A stretch of DNA of 64,000 nucleotides from DASYTH01 sp035942955 (lineage in GTDB: Bacteria > Actinomycetota > Actinomycetes > Mycobacteriales > Pseudonocardiaceae), in contig NZ_DASZCQ010000042.1 in NCBI RefSeq assembly GCF_035942955.1, positions 9,032 to 73,031 on the forward strand. The letters are read 5' to 3'. The notes beneath the pieces are model-generated. The model was not told the DNA's origin, made no database searches, and worked only from the letters and a program-made list of their open reading frames with translations. Position numbers and translations under genes: made by a program. Below, piece by piece: positions 8,902-17,489 of this stretch (position 1 is its first letter; the number at the start of each line of letters is the position of its first letter).

Positions 8902-10221
8902 ATGAGCACACCCGGATGGCCACCCGAAAGGCTGGGGGCGCGCAGCCTCGACCCACATCTGCACCGGTACGCGGCCAGGGCCGCGGGCATGACCGCCTCC
9001 GAGGTGCGGGCGCTGTTCGCGGTGGCCAGCCGGCCCGAGGTGGTGTCGCTGGCCGGCGGCATGCCCAACCTGGCCGCCCTCCCGCTGGACTCGATCGCCG
9101 CCGAGGTGGCCGGCTCGATCAGCCGGGACGGGCAGGTGGCGCTGCAGTACGGCTCTGCGCACGGCCTGCCCGAGCTGCGCGAGCAGATCAGCGAGGTCAT
9201 GGCGCTGGAAGGGGTGACGGGGCACCCGGACGACCTGGTGGTCACGGTCGGCTCGCAGATGGGGCTGGACATGGTGACCCGGATCTTCTGCGACCCCGGC
9301 GACGTGGTGCTCGCCGAGGGGCCGTCCTACGTCGGCGCGTTGGGCAGCTTCGCGGCCTACCAGACGAACGTGCTGCACGTCGAGATGGACGACGAGGGGC
9401 TGGCGCCGGAGGCGCTGCGGGCCGCGCTGGCCGCGGCCGAGGCGAACGGGCGCCGGGTCAAGTTCCTGTACACGATCCCGAACTTCCACAATCCGGCCGG
9501 CACCACGCTGGCCGTGCGCAGGCGGGCCGAGGTGCTCGACATCTGCGCCCGGCACGGGGTGCTGGTGGTCGAGGACAACCCGTACGGCCTGCTCGGCTTC
9601 GACGGGCAGACGTATCCGGCGCTGCGCTCGATGGACGCCGACAACGTGGTGTACCTGGGCTCGTTCTCCAAGACCTTCGCCCCGGGCCTGCGGGTCGGCT
9701 GGGTACTGGCGCCGCACGCGGTCCGGGAGAAGCTCATGCTGGCCGCCGAGGCCGCGACGCTGTGCCCCCCGACGCTCAACCAGATGATCGTCTCGCGGTA
9801 CCTGACCACCCATGACTGGAAGGGACAGATCAAGTCCTTCCAGCAGGCCTACCGGGAACGGCGGGACGCGATGCTGGCCGCGCTCGAGCAGCACATGCCG
9901 GCCGGCTGCACCTGGACCAGACCGGACGGCGGCTTCTTCGTCTGGATGACCGTCCCGGAAGGCGTTGACACCAAAGCAATGTTGCCCCGAGCGGTCACCG
10001 CAAGGGTCGCTTACGTGTCCGGAACGGGTTTCTACGCCGATGGGTTGGGCAGCCGCCAAATGCGACTGTCCTTTTGCTACCCGACGCCGGAGCGCATCCG
10101 GGAGGGCGTCCGCCGGCTCGCCACCGTGCTCGCCGAGGAGCTCGAGCTGTTCGACACGTTCGGGCCAGCGGCGCTGCGAGCCGGGTCCGGTCCACAAGTG
10201 CCGGCACCGGACACCGCATAG
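8902..10221 (+). CDS. PLP-dependent aminotransferase, class I/II (LysN/MocR-like fold)
   Basis: 439 residues, fold type I aminotransferase. Visible family features are the PLP-phosphate region (VTVGSQMGLDMVTRIF), the Asn/Asp-containing NFHNPAGTTLA and VVEDNPYGLL, the Schiff-base lysine in LGSFSKTFAPGLRVGWVLA and the C-terminal substrate-binding Arg region QMRLSFCYP. It most resembles 2-aminoadipate/aromatic aminotransferases of the LysN type and has no GntR DNA-binding domain. The substrate cannot be read from sequence. The next gene is a D-Ala-D-Ala ligase 63 bp away, so a link to amino-acid supply for the wall is possible but unproven. Confidence 0.88.
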   Translation: MSTPGWPPERLGARSLDPHLHRYAARAAGMTASEVRALFAVASRPEVVSLAGGMPNLAALPLDSIAAEVAGSISRDGQVALQYGSAHGLPELREQISEVMALEGVTGHPDDLVVTVGSQMGLDMVTRIFCDPGDVVLAEGPSYVGALGSFAAYQTNVLHVEMDDEGLAPEALRAALAAAEANGRRVKFLYTIPNFHNPAGTTLAVRRRAEVLDICARHGVLVVEDNPYGLLGFDGQTYPALRSMDADNVVYLGSFSKTFAPGLRVGWVLAPHAVREKLMLAAEAATLCPPTLNQMIVSRYLTTHDWKGQIKSFQQAYRERRDAMLAALEQHMPAGCTWTRPDGGFFVWMTVPEGVDTKAMLPRAVTARVAYVSGTGFYADGLGSRQMRLSFCYPTPERIREGVRRLATVLAEELELFDTFGPAALRAGSGPQVPAPDTA

Positions 10222-10284
10222 ATCTCTTACCTTGCAAGGAAAATCTATCCGTCCGCTGTGTACGGACACTTCGGAGAGGCCAGG

Positions 10285-11253
10285 ATGTCCGATCGTTTCG
10301 TGGCGGTGCTCGCCGGGGGACTGACCCACGAGCGCGATGTCTCACTCCGGTCCGGCCGGCGGCTGTCCGCCGCGCTGCGCACGGCCGGGATCACCGTGGA
10401 GGAGTGGGACGCGGACTCCTCGCTCATGTCGCGGCTGCACGAGCGGCGGCCCGACGCCGTCGTGATCGCCCTGCACGGCGACCAGGGCGAGGGCGGTTCG
10501 ATCCAGACCGTGCTGGAGCTGGTCGGGGTGCCGTTCGTCGGGGCCGACTCGCACGCCTGCCGCCGGGCGTGGGACAAGCCGACCGCGAAGGCCGAACTGG
10601 CCCGCGCCGGACTGGCCACGCCGGACTGGGTGGTGCTGCCGCAGAGCACGTTCCGCGAGCTCGGCGCGCAGGCCGTACTTGCCGCCATGGTCGACCGGCT
10701 CGGCCTGCCGATGATGCTCAAGCCGGACCAGAGCGGATCGGCGCTGGGCGCCCAGCTGGTCCGGCACGCCACCGAGCTGCCCGCGGCGATGGTCGACTGC
10801 CTGGCGTACGGGAACACGGTGCTCGCCGAGCGGTTCGTGGCGGGCGCCGAGGTGGCGGTCGCCGTGATCGAGGACGAGGACGGGCCGGTGGCGCTGCCCG
10901 CGGTGGAGATCGTTCCGGAGAGCGGGGTCTACGACTACACGGCCCGGTACACCGCCGGGCTGACCGACTTCCACACGCCGGCCCGGCTCACCTCCGCCGC
11001 GGCGACCGCGGTGGCCGAGCTCGCCGTCGCCGCCCACCGGCTGCTCGGCCTGCGCGACGTGTCCCGGACGGACGCGATCGTGGCCGAGGACGGGACGGTC
11101 TACTTCCTGGAGGCCAACTCCTCGCCCGGCCTCACCGAGACCTCGCTGCTGCCCATGGCGATCGAGGCGGCCGGCAAGTCACTCGGCGACATCTACGCAG
11201 CCCTCGTCGAGCGCGCCATCGCCCGCGCCCGCAGCTCAGCACCGTCACCGTGA
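10285..11253 (+). CDS. D-alanine--D-alanine ligase family ATP-grasp protein
   Basis: 322-residue ATP-grasp ligase. The N-terminal motif AGGLTHERDVSLRSGRR, the HGDQGEGG substrate loop, the ATP-binding lysine region MMLKPDQSGSALGAQLV and the C-terminal metal-binding YFLEANSSPGLTETS are typical of Ddl enzymes, which join two D-alanines with ATP hydrolysis. Starting at ATG 10285 (GGAGAGG just upstream) avoids a spurious 9-residue extension. Many actinomycetes carry another ddl elsewhere, so this copy may have a specialised dipeptide product. Confidence 0.85.
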   Translation: MSDRFVAVLAGGLTHERDVSLRSGRRLSAALRTAGITVEEWDADSSLMSRLHERRPDAVVIALHGDQGEGGSIQTVLELVGVPFVGADSHACRRAWDKPTAKAELARAGLATPDWVVLPQSTFRELGAQAVLAAMVDRLGLPMMLKPDQSGSALGAQLVRHATELPAAMVDCLAYGNTVLAERFVAGAEVAVAVIEDEDGPVALPAVEIVPESGVYDYTARYTAGLTDFHTPARLTSAAATAVAELAVAAHRLLGLRDVSRTDAIVAEDGTVYFLEANSSPGLTETSLLPMAIEAAGKSLGDIYAALVERAIARARSSAPSP

Positions 11254-11402
11254 CGAAACGACCCTAGGTAAACCTGTGGCGGTCTTGGGGCCTGCCAAGC
11301 GCACCTCAGGGGACCGTGACGGCACCCAGCCACATTCAACCTGACATCCGCACTATCGGCTGGACGGCAACGACAGCAGTGAAATTCGGAGAGGCGGATC
11401 AG

Positions 11403-12353
11403 TTAATTCCGGGGAGGCGGACTGGTCATGAGGTCCACGATCCGCTCCAGGTCCTCGACCGAGCCGAACTCGACCACGATCCGGCCCTTGCGGCGACCCA
11501 GCTCGACCTTCACCCGGGTGTCGAACGTGTCCGACAGCCGCTCGGCGACGTCCTGCAGGCCGGGTGCCTGGATCGGCTTGCGGGCCGGGGGCTTGGGCTT
11601 GGCGGACGGCGCGTTCTTGGCGAGGGTGACCGCCTCCTCGGTGGCCCGGACGGACAGCCCCTCGGCCACGATTCGGCCGGCGAGCTCCTCCTGGGTGTCC
11701 GGGTCCTCTAGCGCGAGCAGGGCGCGGGCGTGCCCGGCCGAGAGCACGCCGGCGGCGACCCGACGCTGCACCGGCAGGGGGAGCTTGAGCAGCCGGATGG
11801 TGTTGGTGATCACCGGGCGGCTGCGGCCGATGCGGTCGGCGAGCTGCTCGTGGGTCACGTTGAACTCGCCGAGCAGCTGCTGGTACGCGGCCGCCTCCTC
11901 CAGCGGGTTCAGCTGCACCCGGTGGATGTTCTCCAGCAGGGCGTCGCGCAGCATGGCGTCGTCGGCGGTCTGCCGGACGATTGCCGGGATCACCGTGAGC
12001 CCTGCCCGCTGGGCGGCCCGCAGCCGGCGCTCGCCCATGACGAGCTCGTAACGGTCGCCGTCCAGCTCGCGCACCACGATCGGCTGCATGAGGCCGAACT
12101 CGCGGATCGAGTGCTCCAGCTCGGCGAGCGCCTCCTCGTCGAAGACCTGGCGCGGCTGCTTGGGGTTGGACCTGACCGAGTCGGTCGGTACCTCACGGTA
12201 GACCGCCCCGGCGACCGACCCGCTCGGCGAACCCGGCTCGGCCGCTCCGTTCGCCGGCCCCTGCGGCGTCGGCAACCGGACCGTGCCCTCGGGCCCGGCC
12301 GTGATCAACGCGGCCAGCCCGCGACCAAGGCCGCCCTTGCGCTCGGCACTCAC
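11403..12353 (-). CDS. parB: Chromosome partitioning protein ParB
   Basis: 316-residue CTPase clamp that loads at parS. It has the N-terminal RKGGLGRGLAALI motif, the ParB/Srx CTP-binding segment with MGERRLRAAQRAG, an HTH region (LADRIGRSRPVITNTIRLLK) and a C-terminal dimerisation domain ending VEDLERIVDLM. It starts at GTG 12351-12353 and ends convergent with the Ddl-family gene. It acts with ParA upstream and the parS sites at 13420 and 14125 to segregate the origin. Confidence 0.97.
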   Translation of the reverse strand: MSAERKGGLGRGLAALITAGPEGTVRLPTPQGPANGAAEPGSPSGSVAGAVYREVPTDSVRSNPKQPRQVFDEEALAELEHSIREFGLMQPIVVRELDGDRYELVMGERRLRAAQRAGLTVIPAIVRQTADDAMLRDALLENIHRVQLNPLEEAAAYQQLLGEFNVTHEQLADRIGRSRPVITNTIRLLKLPLPVQRRVAAGVLSAGHARALLALEDPDTQEELAGRIVAEGLSVRATEEAVTLAKNAPSAKPKPPARKPIQAPGLQDVAERLSDTFDTRVKVELGRRKGRIVVEFGSVEDLERIVDLMTSPPPRN

Positions 12354-12510
12354 TTGGCGACGACCTCCTTTTCGCGACCTTGCGCGCGGCGGTATCCCGC
12401 CTGCAGGGCCTCGCCCTCAGCCGCGCGGGTAGGCCGATTGGGCCCTGCCACCGCGATTGCGGGCCTTCGGCCCAGGGGCGCACTCTGTGGTCGCCTTGAC
12501 GGCCACGACG

Positions 12511-13392
12511 TCATTTGGCAACTTCCTCCTTTGCCGCACCGCGCTCGGCCATCTCACGGGCCGCGTCGAGGTAGCTCAACGCGCCGCGCGAGCCGGGGTC
12601 GTAGGCGAGCACGGTCTGCCCGAAACCGGGCGCCTCCGACACCTTCACGCTGCGCGGGATCACGGTCTTCAGCACGGTGTCACCGAAGTGCCGGCGAACC
12701 TCCGCGGTCACCTGGTCGGCCAGCTTGGTTCGGCCGTCGTACATCGTCAGCAGGATGGTCGACACCCACAGGTTCCGGTTGAGATGGCCCTGAACGAGCT
12801 CGATGTTGTTCAGCAGCTGGCTGAGCCCCTCCAGCGCGTAGTACTCACACTGGATCGGGATGAAGACCTCCTCGGCCGCCACCATCGCGTTCACCGTGAG
12901 CAGGCCGAGCGACGGCGGGCAGTCGATGAACACGTAGTCCGGACTGATCTGGTCGAGCGCCTCCGCGGTGAGCGCCTCCTTCAGCCGGGCCTCGCGCGCG
13001 GTCATCGACACGAGCTCGATCTCGGCGCCGGCGAGGTCGATGGTCGCGGGCACGCAGTAGAGGTTGTGCGACTGGTCGCTCACCACGGCGGCGTCGGCCA
13101 GCGACACCTCGCCCAGCAGGGCCTCGTAGATCGACGGCGTTCCGGACCGGTGCTCCACGCCCAGCGCCGTGCTCGCATTGCCCTGGGGGTCGAGGTCGAT
13201 GACGAGTACCCGCAGACCGTTCAGCGCCATGGCGGCGGCCAGGTTGACCGCGCTGGTGGTCTTGCCGACGCCGCCCTTCTGGTTGGCGACGGTGAGCATG
13301 CGCCGGCGGGTGGGCCGGGGGAACGGGGCGCTCGGGTGCAGCACCCGGGTCGCGCGCTCGGCCTCCTCGGCGATGGGGGTCCAACCGGTCAT
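12511..13392 (-). CDS. parA: Chromosome partitioning ATPase ParA (Soj)
   Basis: 293-residue deviant-Walker ATPase of the ParA/MinD family. It has KGGVGKTTSAVNLAAAM, the switch I region DLDPQGNAST and the Walker B-like VFIDCPPSLGLLTVNAM. Start chosen at ATG 13392 (MTGWTPIAEE) with a G-rich ribosome site. The frame is open upstream to a TTG at 13470, but that extension crosses the parS site and overlaps the end of rsmG. It is separated from parB by 157 bp with no gene. Confidence 0.95.
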   Translation of the reverse strand: MTGWTPIAEEAERATRVLHPSAPFPRPTRRRMLTVANQKGGVGKTTSAVNLAAAMALNGLRVLVIDLDPQGNASTALGVEHRSGTPSIYEALLGEVSLADAAVVSDQSHNLYCVPATIDLAGAEIELVSMTAREARLKEALTAEALDQISPDYVFIDCPPSLGLLTVNAMVAAEEVFIPIQCEYYALEGLSQLLNNIELVQGHLNRNLWVSTILLTMYDGRTKLADQVTAEVRRHFGDTVLKTVIPRSVKVSEAPGFGQTVLAYDPGSRGALSYLDAAREMAERGAAKEEVAK

Positions 13393-13419
13393 CGGCCAGC
13401 ACACCCCCGCTCCGTCGAG

Positions 13420-13435
13420 CGTTTCACGTGAAACA
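13420..13435. promoter_or_regulatory. parS site 1
   Basis: CGTTTCACGTGAAACA contains the perfect 14-bp palindromic core GTTTCACGTGAAAC of the bacterial parS consensus, the ParB loading site. It lies 27 bp upstream of the chosen parA start, close to the end of rsmG. Confidence 0.95.
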
Positions 13436-13438
13436 TCC

Positions 13439-14110
13439 TTACCGGTCCTTCCTCGTCCGCCGGTTGGCAACGATCACGACCGTCGCCGGATCGTCCAGCA
13501 CTCCCACTCCACAGCTCTCTATCCGCGGCTCGCCACCGCCGGCGCGAGTCACCGCCTGGCGGTCGCGGGCCAGCTCCTCCGCCGCGCTTGCCCCCTTCAT
13601 GGCGATGAGCACGCCGCCCGGCCGCAGCAGCGGGAGGCTCCACTCACACAGCTTGGCCAGTGGAGCGACCGCGCGCGCGATGACGACATCGGCACCACCG
13701 ATCCGTCGCTTGATGGCCGGCTCCTCGGCGCGACCGCGAACCACGGCCACACCCAACTCGAGGACCCGTGCGACATGCTCGAGCCATTCAACCCTACGGG
13801 CCATCGACTCCAGAAGTGTGATCGCCAGATCCGGTCGGGCGATCGCGAGGGGGATGCCCGGGAGCCCGGCCCCAGAACCCAGATCGACCACCCGGGCGGT
13901 GTGCGGCACCCGCTCACCGATGACCGCCGAGTTGAGCAGGTGCCGATCCCAGAGCCGCTCGACCTCACGCGGGCCGATCAGTCCCCGCTCAATTCCATGC
14001 TCCGCGAGCAGCTCGGCGTACGCGACGGCGCGCGGCAGGTCGGCGCCGAACAACGCCTCCGCGGCCGGCGGCACCCGCTCAGCCATGCGCACTGCTCTCT
14101 CGCCGCCCAC
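13439..14110 (-). CDS. rsmG: 16S rRNA (guanine-527-N7)-methyltransferase RsmG
   Basis: 223-residue SAM-dependent methyltransferase (GidB) modifying G527 of 16S rRNA. The SAM-binding loop is VVDLGSGAGLPGIPLAIARP, and the upstream helix with ERLWDRHLLNSAVIGE is family-typical. It lies between the two parS sites, upstream of parA on the same strand. In other actinobacteria, loss of rsmG gives low-level streptomycin resistance. Confidence 0.96.
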   Translation of the reverse strand: MGGERAVRMAERVPPAAEALFGADLPRAVAYAELLAEHGIERGLIGPREVERLWDRHLLNSAVIGERVPHTARVVDLGSGAGLPGIPLAIARPDLAITLLESMARRVEWLEHVARVLELGVAVVRGRAEEPAIKRRIGGADVVIARAVAPLAKLCEWSLPLLRPGGVLIAMKGASAAEELARDRQAVTRAGGGEPRIESCGVGVLDDPATVVIVANRRTRKDR

Positions 14111-14124
14111 CGATCCGCTCCCGA

Positions 14125-14140
14125 CGTTTCACGTGAAACC
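14125..14140. promoter_or_regulatory. parS site 2
   Basis: Second perfect GTTTCACGTGAAAC core (14126-14139), in the gap between jag and rsmG. With site 1 it brackets rsmG. More parS sites probably lie outside the window. Confidence 0.95.
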
Positions 14141-14175
14141 GCTCAGTCAGATTCTTCCCGATAACCTCACACAGA

Positions 14176-14203
14176 AACGCGGCCCGCCGAAGCGGACCGC
14201 GTT
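14176..14203 (-). terminator. Hairpin terminator after jag, UUCG loop
   Basis: On the minus strand 14203-14176 forms a 12-bp stem (one G-U pair possible) closed by a UUCG tetraloop. It sits 17 bp after the jag stop and is followed by UUUCUGUG. It probably ends the rpmH-rnpA-yidD-yidC-jag transcript. Confidence 0.6.
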
Positions 14204-14219
14204 CTGTTCCCGCAACGGG

Positions 14220-14792
14220 TCACGGCTGGGGGAAGACCACGACGCGCCGCCGCGGGTCCTCGCCCTCGCTCTCGCTGTGCACGCCCTGGATGGGGGCGAC
14301 CGCGTCGTGCACGACCTTGCGCTCGAACGGCGTCATCGGCTGAAGCCGGATCCGCTCGCCACTGGACAGCACCTTCTCTGCGGTCGTCCTGCCGAGCTCG
14401 GTCAGCTCGCGCCGGCGGTCCGCCCGCCAGCCCGCGATGTCGAGCATCAGCCGGCTCCGGGCGCCGGTCTCCTGTTGGACCGCCAGCCGAGTCAGCTCCT
14501 GCAGCGCCTCGAGCACGTTTCCGCGCGGGCCGACGAGCTTCTCCAGGTCGTCGCCGCCGTCGATGCTCACCACCGCTCGGCCGGCCTCGACGTCCAGGTC
14601 GATGTCGCCGTCGTAGTCGAGCAGGTCGAGAAGCCGCTCGAGGTAGTCACCCGCGATGTCGCCCTCCCGAACGAGCAGATCCTCGTTCGCGCCGGGGGTG
14701 GGGTCCTGGTCGTCGGACCCCGGTTCTCCTTCGCCCTCGCCGTTCGCCGCCGCCTCCAGCTCGACGTCCGACTCCTGCACCGTTTCCGGCAC
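14220..14792 (-). CDS. jag: RNA-binding protein Jag/KhpB (KH and R3H domains)
   Basis: 190 residues: an acidic Gly/Glu-rich N-terminus (1-45), a KH-like domain (about 48-115, with the loop GDDLEKLVGPRGNVLEAL) and a C-terminal R3H domain (about 118-180, LQPMTPFERKVVHDAV). It is an RNA-binding protein that works with KhpA in cell-envelope control in Gram-positives. It follows yidC by 29 bp, the conserved order in this operon. Confidence 0.93.
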   Translation of the reverse strand: MPETVQESDVELEAAANGEGEGEPGSDDQDPTPGANEDLLVREGDIAGDYLERLLDLLDYDGDIDLDVEAGRAVVSIDGGDDLEKLVGPRGNVLEALQELTRLAVQQETGARSRLMLDIAGWRADRRRELTELGRTTAEKVLSSGERIRLQPMTPFERKVVHDAVAPIQGVHSESEGEDPRRRVVVFPQP

Positions 14793-14821
14793 GGCACTCT
14801 CCTCTCCAGGCCGACGTCCGC

Positions 14822-16009
14822 CTAGCGGTTCTTCCGACCTGACTTCCTGCTACGGGATCGGCCTGAGATCAGACCGGGAATCTCGGTGCCGCCCTCGGTC
14901 GGCTTGTTGTTCACCGGCTTCGCGCCCGGCTGCTGCCTGGCTCGCGGTTTCGCGCCGGATTGCGGCTTCGCCCCAGGTTGGGGTTTCGCGCCCGTCGCGG
15001 GCTTCGCGCCCGTCGCGGGCTTCTTGGCGGCCGGTGGCTTCTTGACCGCCGGCGCGCCGTCACCCGAACCGGCGCCGTCCTTGGCGGGGGTGTCGGCCTG
15101 CTCCTCGGAGCCGTCCATGGCCTTGGCCGAGCCGGCCGCGGCCGCCGGGCGCTTCTTCGCCTGGGCGGGCTTCTGCCCGGGCTTCGGGCCGAGCGCGGTG
15201 CGCTTCTCCTTGGCCGCGACCTTCTTCTCCTCGTCCTCGCGGTCGATCTTGCGGTACACCACCGCCTGCTGCATCAGCGTCCACGAGTTGTTGGCCAGCC
15301 AGTAGATCAGCAGGCCGATCGGGAACGGGAAGATCGCCGCGCCGATCGGGATGCCGATCGGGAACAGGTACAGCATGACCTTGTTCATGATCGCGGTCTG
15401 CGGCGTCGCGGCGGCGGCGTTCTGCCGGGCGATCGAGTGCCGGCTGGTCAGGTGCGTGAGGAAGCCGGCGAGGATGGCCAGCGGCAGCGCCACCGCGATC
15501 ACGGCGGGGCGGTTGGCGCCGAGCGACGTGATGTCCTGGATCGGCTGGGTGATCCAGTTGGACAGCCGGGCGCCGAACAGGTTGGCGTCCACGTAGGACT
15601 GCACGCCCTGGGCGTCGAAGAAGTAGTTCTCGGTCTTGCCGGGCTTGAACTCGCGCAGGACGTGGAACAGACCGATGAACACCGGGATCTGCAGCAGCAT
15701 CGGCAGGCAGCCGCCGAGCGGGTTGAACCCGTGCTCGCGCTGGAGCTTCTGCATCTCCATGGTCTGCTTCTGCCGGTCGTTCTTGTACTTCTGCTGGATC
15801 TTCTTGATCTCCGGCGCCAGCTCCTGCATCTGCCGCATCGAGCGGACCTGCTTGACGAACAGCCGGAACATCAGCGCGCGCAGGGTGAAGACCAGGAACA
15901 TGATCGCCAGCACCCAGGAGACTGCGCTCGACTCGCCGAACACGTGTCCGAAAACCCAGTGCCAGCACCAGAGGATGAACGACACCGGGTAATAGATGAA
16001 GTTGAGCAC
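14822..16009 (-). CDS. yidC: Membrane protein insertase YidC/Oxa1
   Basis: 395-residue insertase that places proteins in the cytoplasmic membrane with or without Sec. It has the N-terminal hydrophobic segment of the Gram-positive type, the EMQKLQREHGFNPLGGCLPM cytoplasmic hairpin and several membrane helices up to about residue 260. The basic C-terminal tail is long and Lys/Pro/Ala-rich with repeated GAKP units, probably a ribosome-binding extension. Confidence 0.96.
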   Translation of the reverse strand: MLNFIYYPVSFILWCWHWVFGHVFGESSAVSWVLAIMFLVFTLRALMFRLFVKQVRSMRQMQELAPEIKKIQQKYKNDRQKQTMEMQKLQREHGFNPLGGCLPMLLQIPVFIGLFHVLREFKPGKTENYFFDAQGVQSYVDANLFGARLSNWITQPIQDITSLGANRPAVIAVALPLAILAGFLTHLTSRHSIARQNAAAATPQTAIMNKVMLYLFPIGIPIGAAIFPFPIGLLIYWLANNSWTLMQQAVVYRKIDREDEEKKVAAKEKRTALGPKPGQKPAQAKKRPAAAAGSAKAMDGSEEQADTPAKDGAGSGDGAPAVKKPPAAKKPATGAKPATGAKPQPGAKPQSGAKPRARQQPGAKPVNNKPTEGGTEIPGLISGRSRSRKSGRKNR

Positions 16010-16013
16010 GAAG

Positions 16014-16445
16014 CTACTCCTCGGCAGCGGACGGGCGAGCCAGGTTCATCGACCTCGACTCGTCGGGACGATTGCGGGTGCGCTGAGCTCTCCACGGCTT
16101 TGCGCGAACTTCGGCCGGAGCGCGCTCGGTGGTCGCCTCGATTGCCGCGGCATCGGTTGGCACCTTCTCCCGTCTCGGCGGAACCGGGTCCCAGCCCCCA
16201 GGGTGCCAGGGGCCGCAGCGCAGCAGCCGGCGCAGCGTCAACAAGCAGCCGCGCAGGGCGCCGTGCACGGTCAGGGCCTCGACGGCGTATGCACTGCAGC
16301 TCGGCTCGAACCGGCAGCTCGGCGGCAGGACGGGGGAGATCCAGGTGCGGTAGAAGCGCACCGGAAGCAGCAGCACGCGGGCAACCGGGCCCGGCCGGGC
16401 GGCCTCGCCGGGCCCGGCTGGGGTGACGGTCCCCGACCCCTTCAC
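16014..16445 (-). CDS. yidD: Membrane protein insertion efficiency factor YidD
   Basis: 143 residues with the YidD core (FYRTWISPVLPPSCRFEPSC, then SAYAVEALTVHG and RCGPWHPGGWDPVP). The core is about 75 residues; here it has a 60-residue basic C-terminal extension of no recognisable fold. The start overlaps the end of rnpA by 4 bp, and yidC begins 4 bp after its stop. Confidence 0.93.
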   Translation of the reverse strand: MKGSGTVTPAGPGEAARPGPVARVLLLPVRFYRTWISPVLPPSCRFEPSCSAYAVEALTVHGALRGCLLTLRRLLRCGPWHPGGWDPVPPRREKVPTDAAAIEATTERAPAEVRAKPWRAQRTRNRPDESRSMNLARPSAAEE

Positions 16446-16810
16446 GACTCACCGCCATCGTTGTTCGCCCGCAGCCGCAGCCGGCGCAGCGCGGCATCGA
16501 AGTCCTGCCGGAGCTCGGCGCTCGACGCCTCGGCGGCCGAGGGCAACGCTCGAACGATCAACGAGCTTCCGGCGGGCAGAGTTCCGAGGCGGTCCCGCAC
16601 GACATGCCGGAGCCGGCGGACGACCCGGTGCCGGACCACCGAGTTGCCGACCGCCCTGCTGACCACGAAGCCGACCCGCGGGCTCGCACTGGTCTGGACC
16701 TCTTCGGCCAGCGCGTGCACGACGATCCGCGAACCCCCGGCTCGGCGGCCCCTGCGGGTCACCGACCGGAAGTCCTCGCTGCGGGTCAACCGCGCCGTCG
16801 CCGGAAGCAC
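16442..16810 (-). CDS. rnpA: Ribonuclease P protein component
   Basis: 122-residue protein subunit of RNase P, which helps the RNA subunit cleave the 5' leader of tRNA precursors. The family motif is visible as RVGFVVSRAVGNSVVRHRVV followed by RRLRHVVRD. GTG start at 16808-16810. Standard position directly after rpmH. Confidence 0.96.
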   Translation of the reverse strand: MLPATARLTRSEDFRSVTRRGRRAGGSRIVVHALAEEVQTSASPRVGFVVSRAVGNSVVRHRVVRRLRHVVRDRLGTLPAGSSLIVRALPSAAEASSAELRQDFDAALRRLRLRANNDGGES

Positions 16811-16863
16811 AGTGCTCTACCCGTCTGCCTGCCCCTCATCCTCGTCCGTCGACAACGGACGGG

Positions 16864-17001
16864 TCAGGCGGACAGGCGGGAGCGGCCCTTGCGCCGGCGT
16901 GCCGCGAGGATCGCCCGGCCGGCACGGGTCCGCATGCGCAGGCGGAAGCCGTGGGTCCGCGCCCGGCGGCGATTGTTCGGCTGGAAAGTGCGCTTGCTCA
17001 C
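16864..17001 (-). CDS. rpmH: 50S ribosomal protein L34
   Basis: 45-residue protein, GTG start at 16999-17001 and TGA at 16864-16866. The sequence begins MSKRTFQPNNRRRARTHGF and ends RRRKGRSRLSA, the L34 family almost invariantly. It is the first gene of the rnpA-yidD-yidC-jag operon and faces away from dnaA. Confidence 0.97.
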   Translation of the reverse strand: MSKRTFQPNNRRRARTHGFRLRMRTRAGRAILAARRRKGRSRLSA

Positions 17002-17489
17002 GGTCGGATCTCCCGGTGCTGGTCAGGTCCATGTGTAGGTCGCGCCGCGGGGCCAGCGCGCGCTCGAGGCACCTGTCGAAGGGCACACGAAACACGCCCA
17101 CCGCTCACGGGGACCATACGAGGTTACGCACCCGCCGACCGGTGACCAAATCCGGGTACGGGCTCGGCGGTCGGCGGAGATCAAACTCTCACTCCGTGGT
17201 ACCGGTGAACGACACGCCGGCCCCGTTCGGATGTTTGCCATGAGGGACGTCTTGTGGCATGGCCCGACCCTTGTTAGCGTGCCATCTCTTGGTGTGGCCA
17301 GACGGGAGTGGGAGTCCCTGCTGCGCTACTGAAGTAGGTTGAACCTCTGCCGCCCCGGTTCGCCGCACTTTCGTGCACAGTTGTGGACAACTCTGTGGAT
17401 GCCGAGTTGGCATCCCGTCCGGGCGCGCCGACACTTGGAGACCCGACATGGTGCGACGCAACGCCGACGGGGGGAGGGGAGCCAGTTAG
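17002..17489. other. rpmH-dnaA intergenic region
   Basis: 488 bp without a gene, between divergent rpmH and dnaA, so it holds both promoters. One perfect DnaA box (TGTGGACAA, the complement of TTGTCCACA) is at 17382-17390, with a weaker one starting at 17394, about 100 bp before dnaA. These may allow autoregulation of dnaA. I could not assign -10/-35 elements with confidence. Confidence 0.7.

Noticed and set aside
13393..13470. 26-residue N-terminal extension of ParA
   Set aside because: It would start at TTG, cross the parS palindrome and overlap rsmG; the ATG at 13392 gives the expected ParA length.
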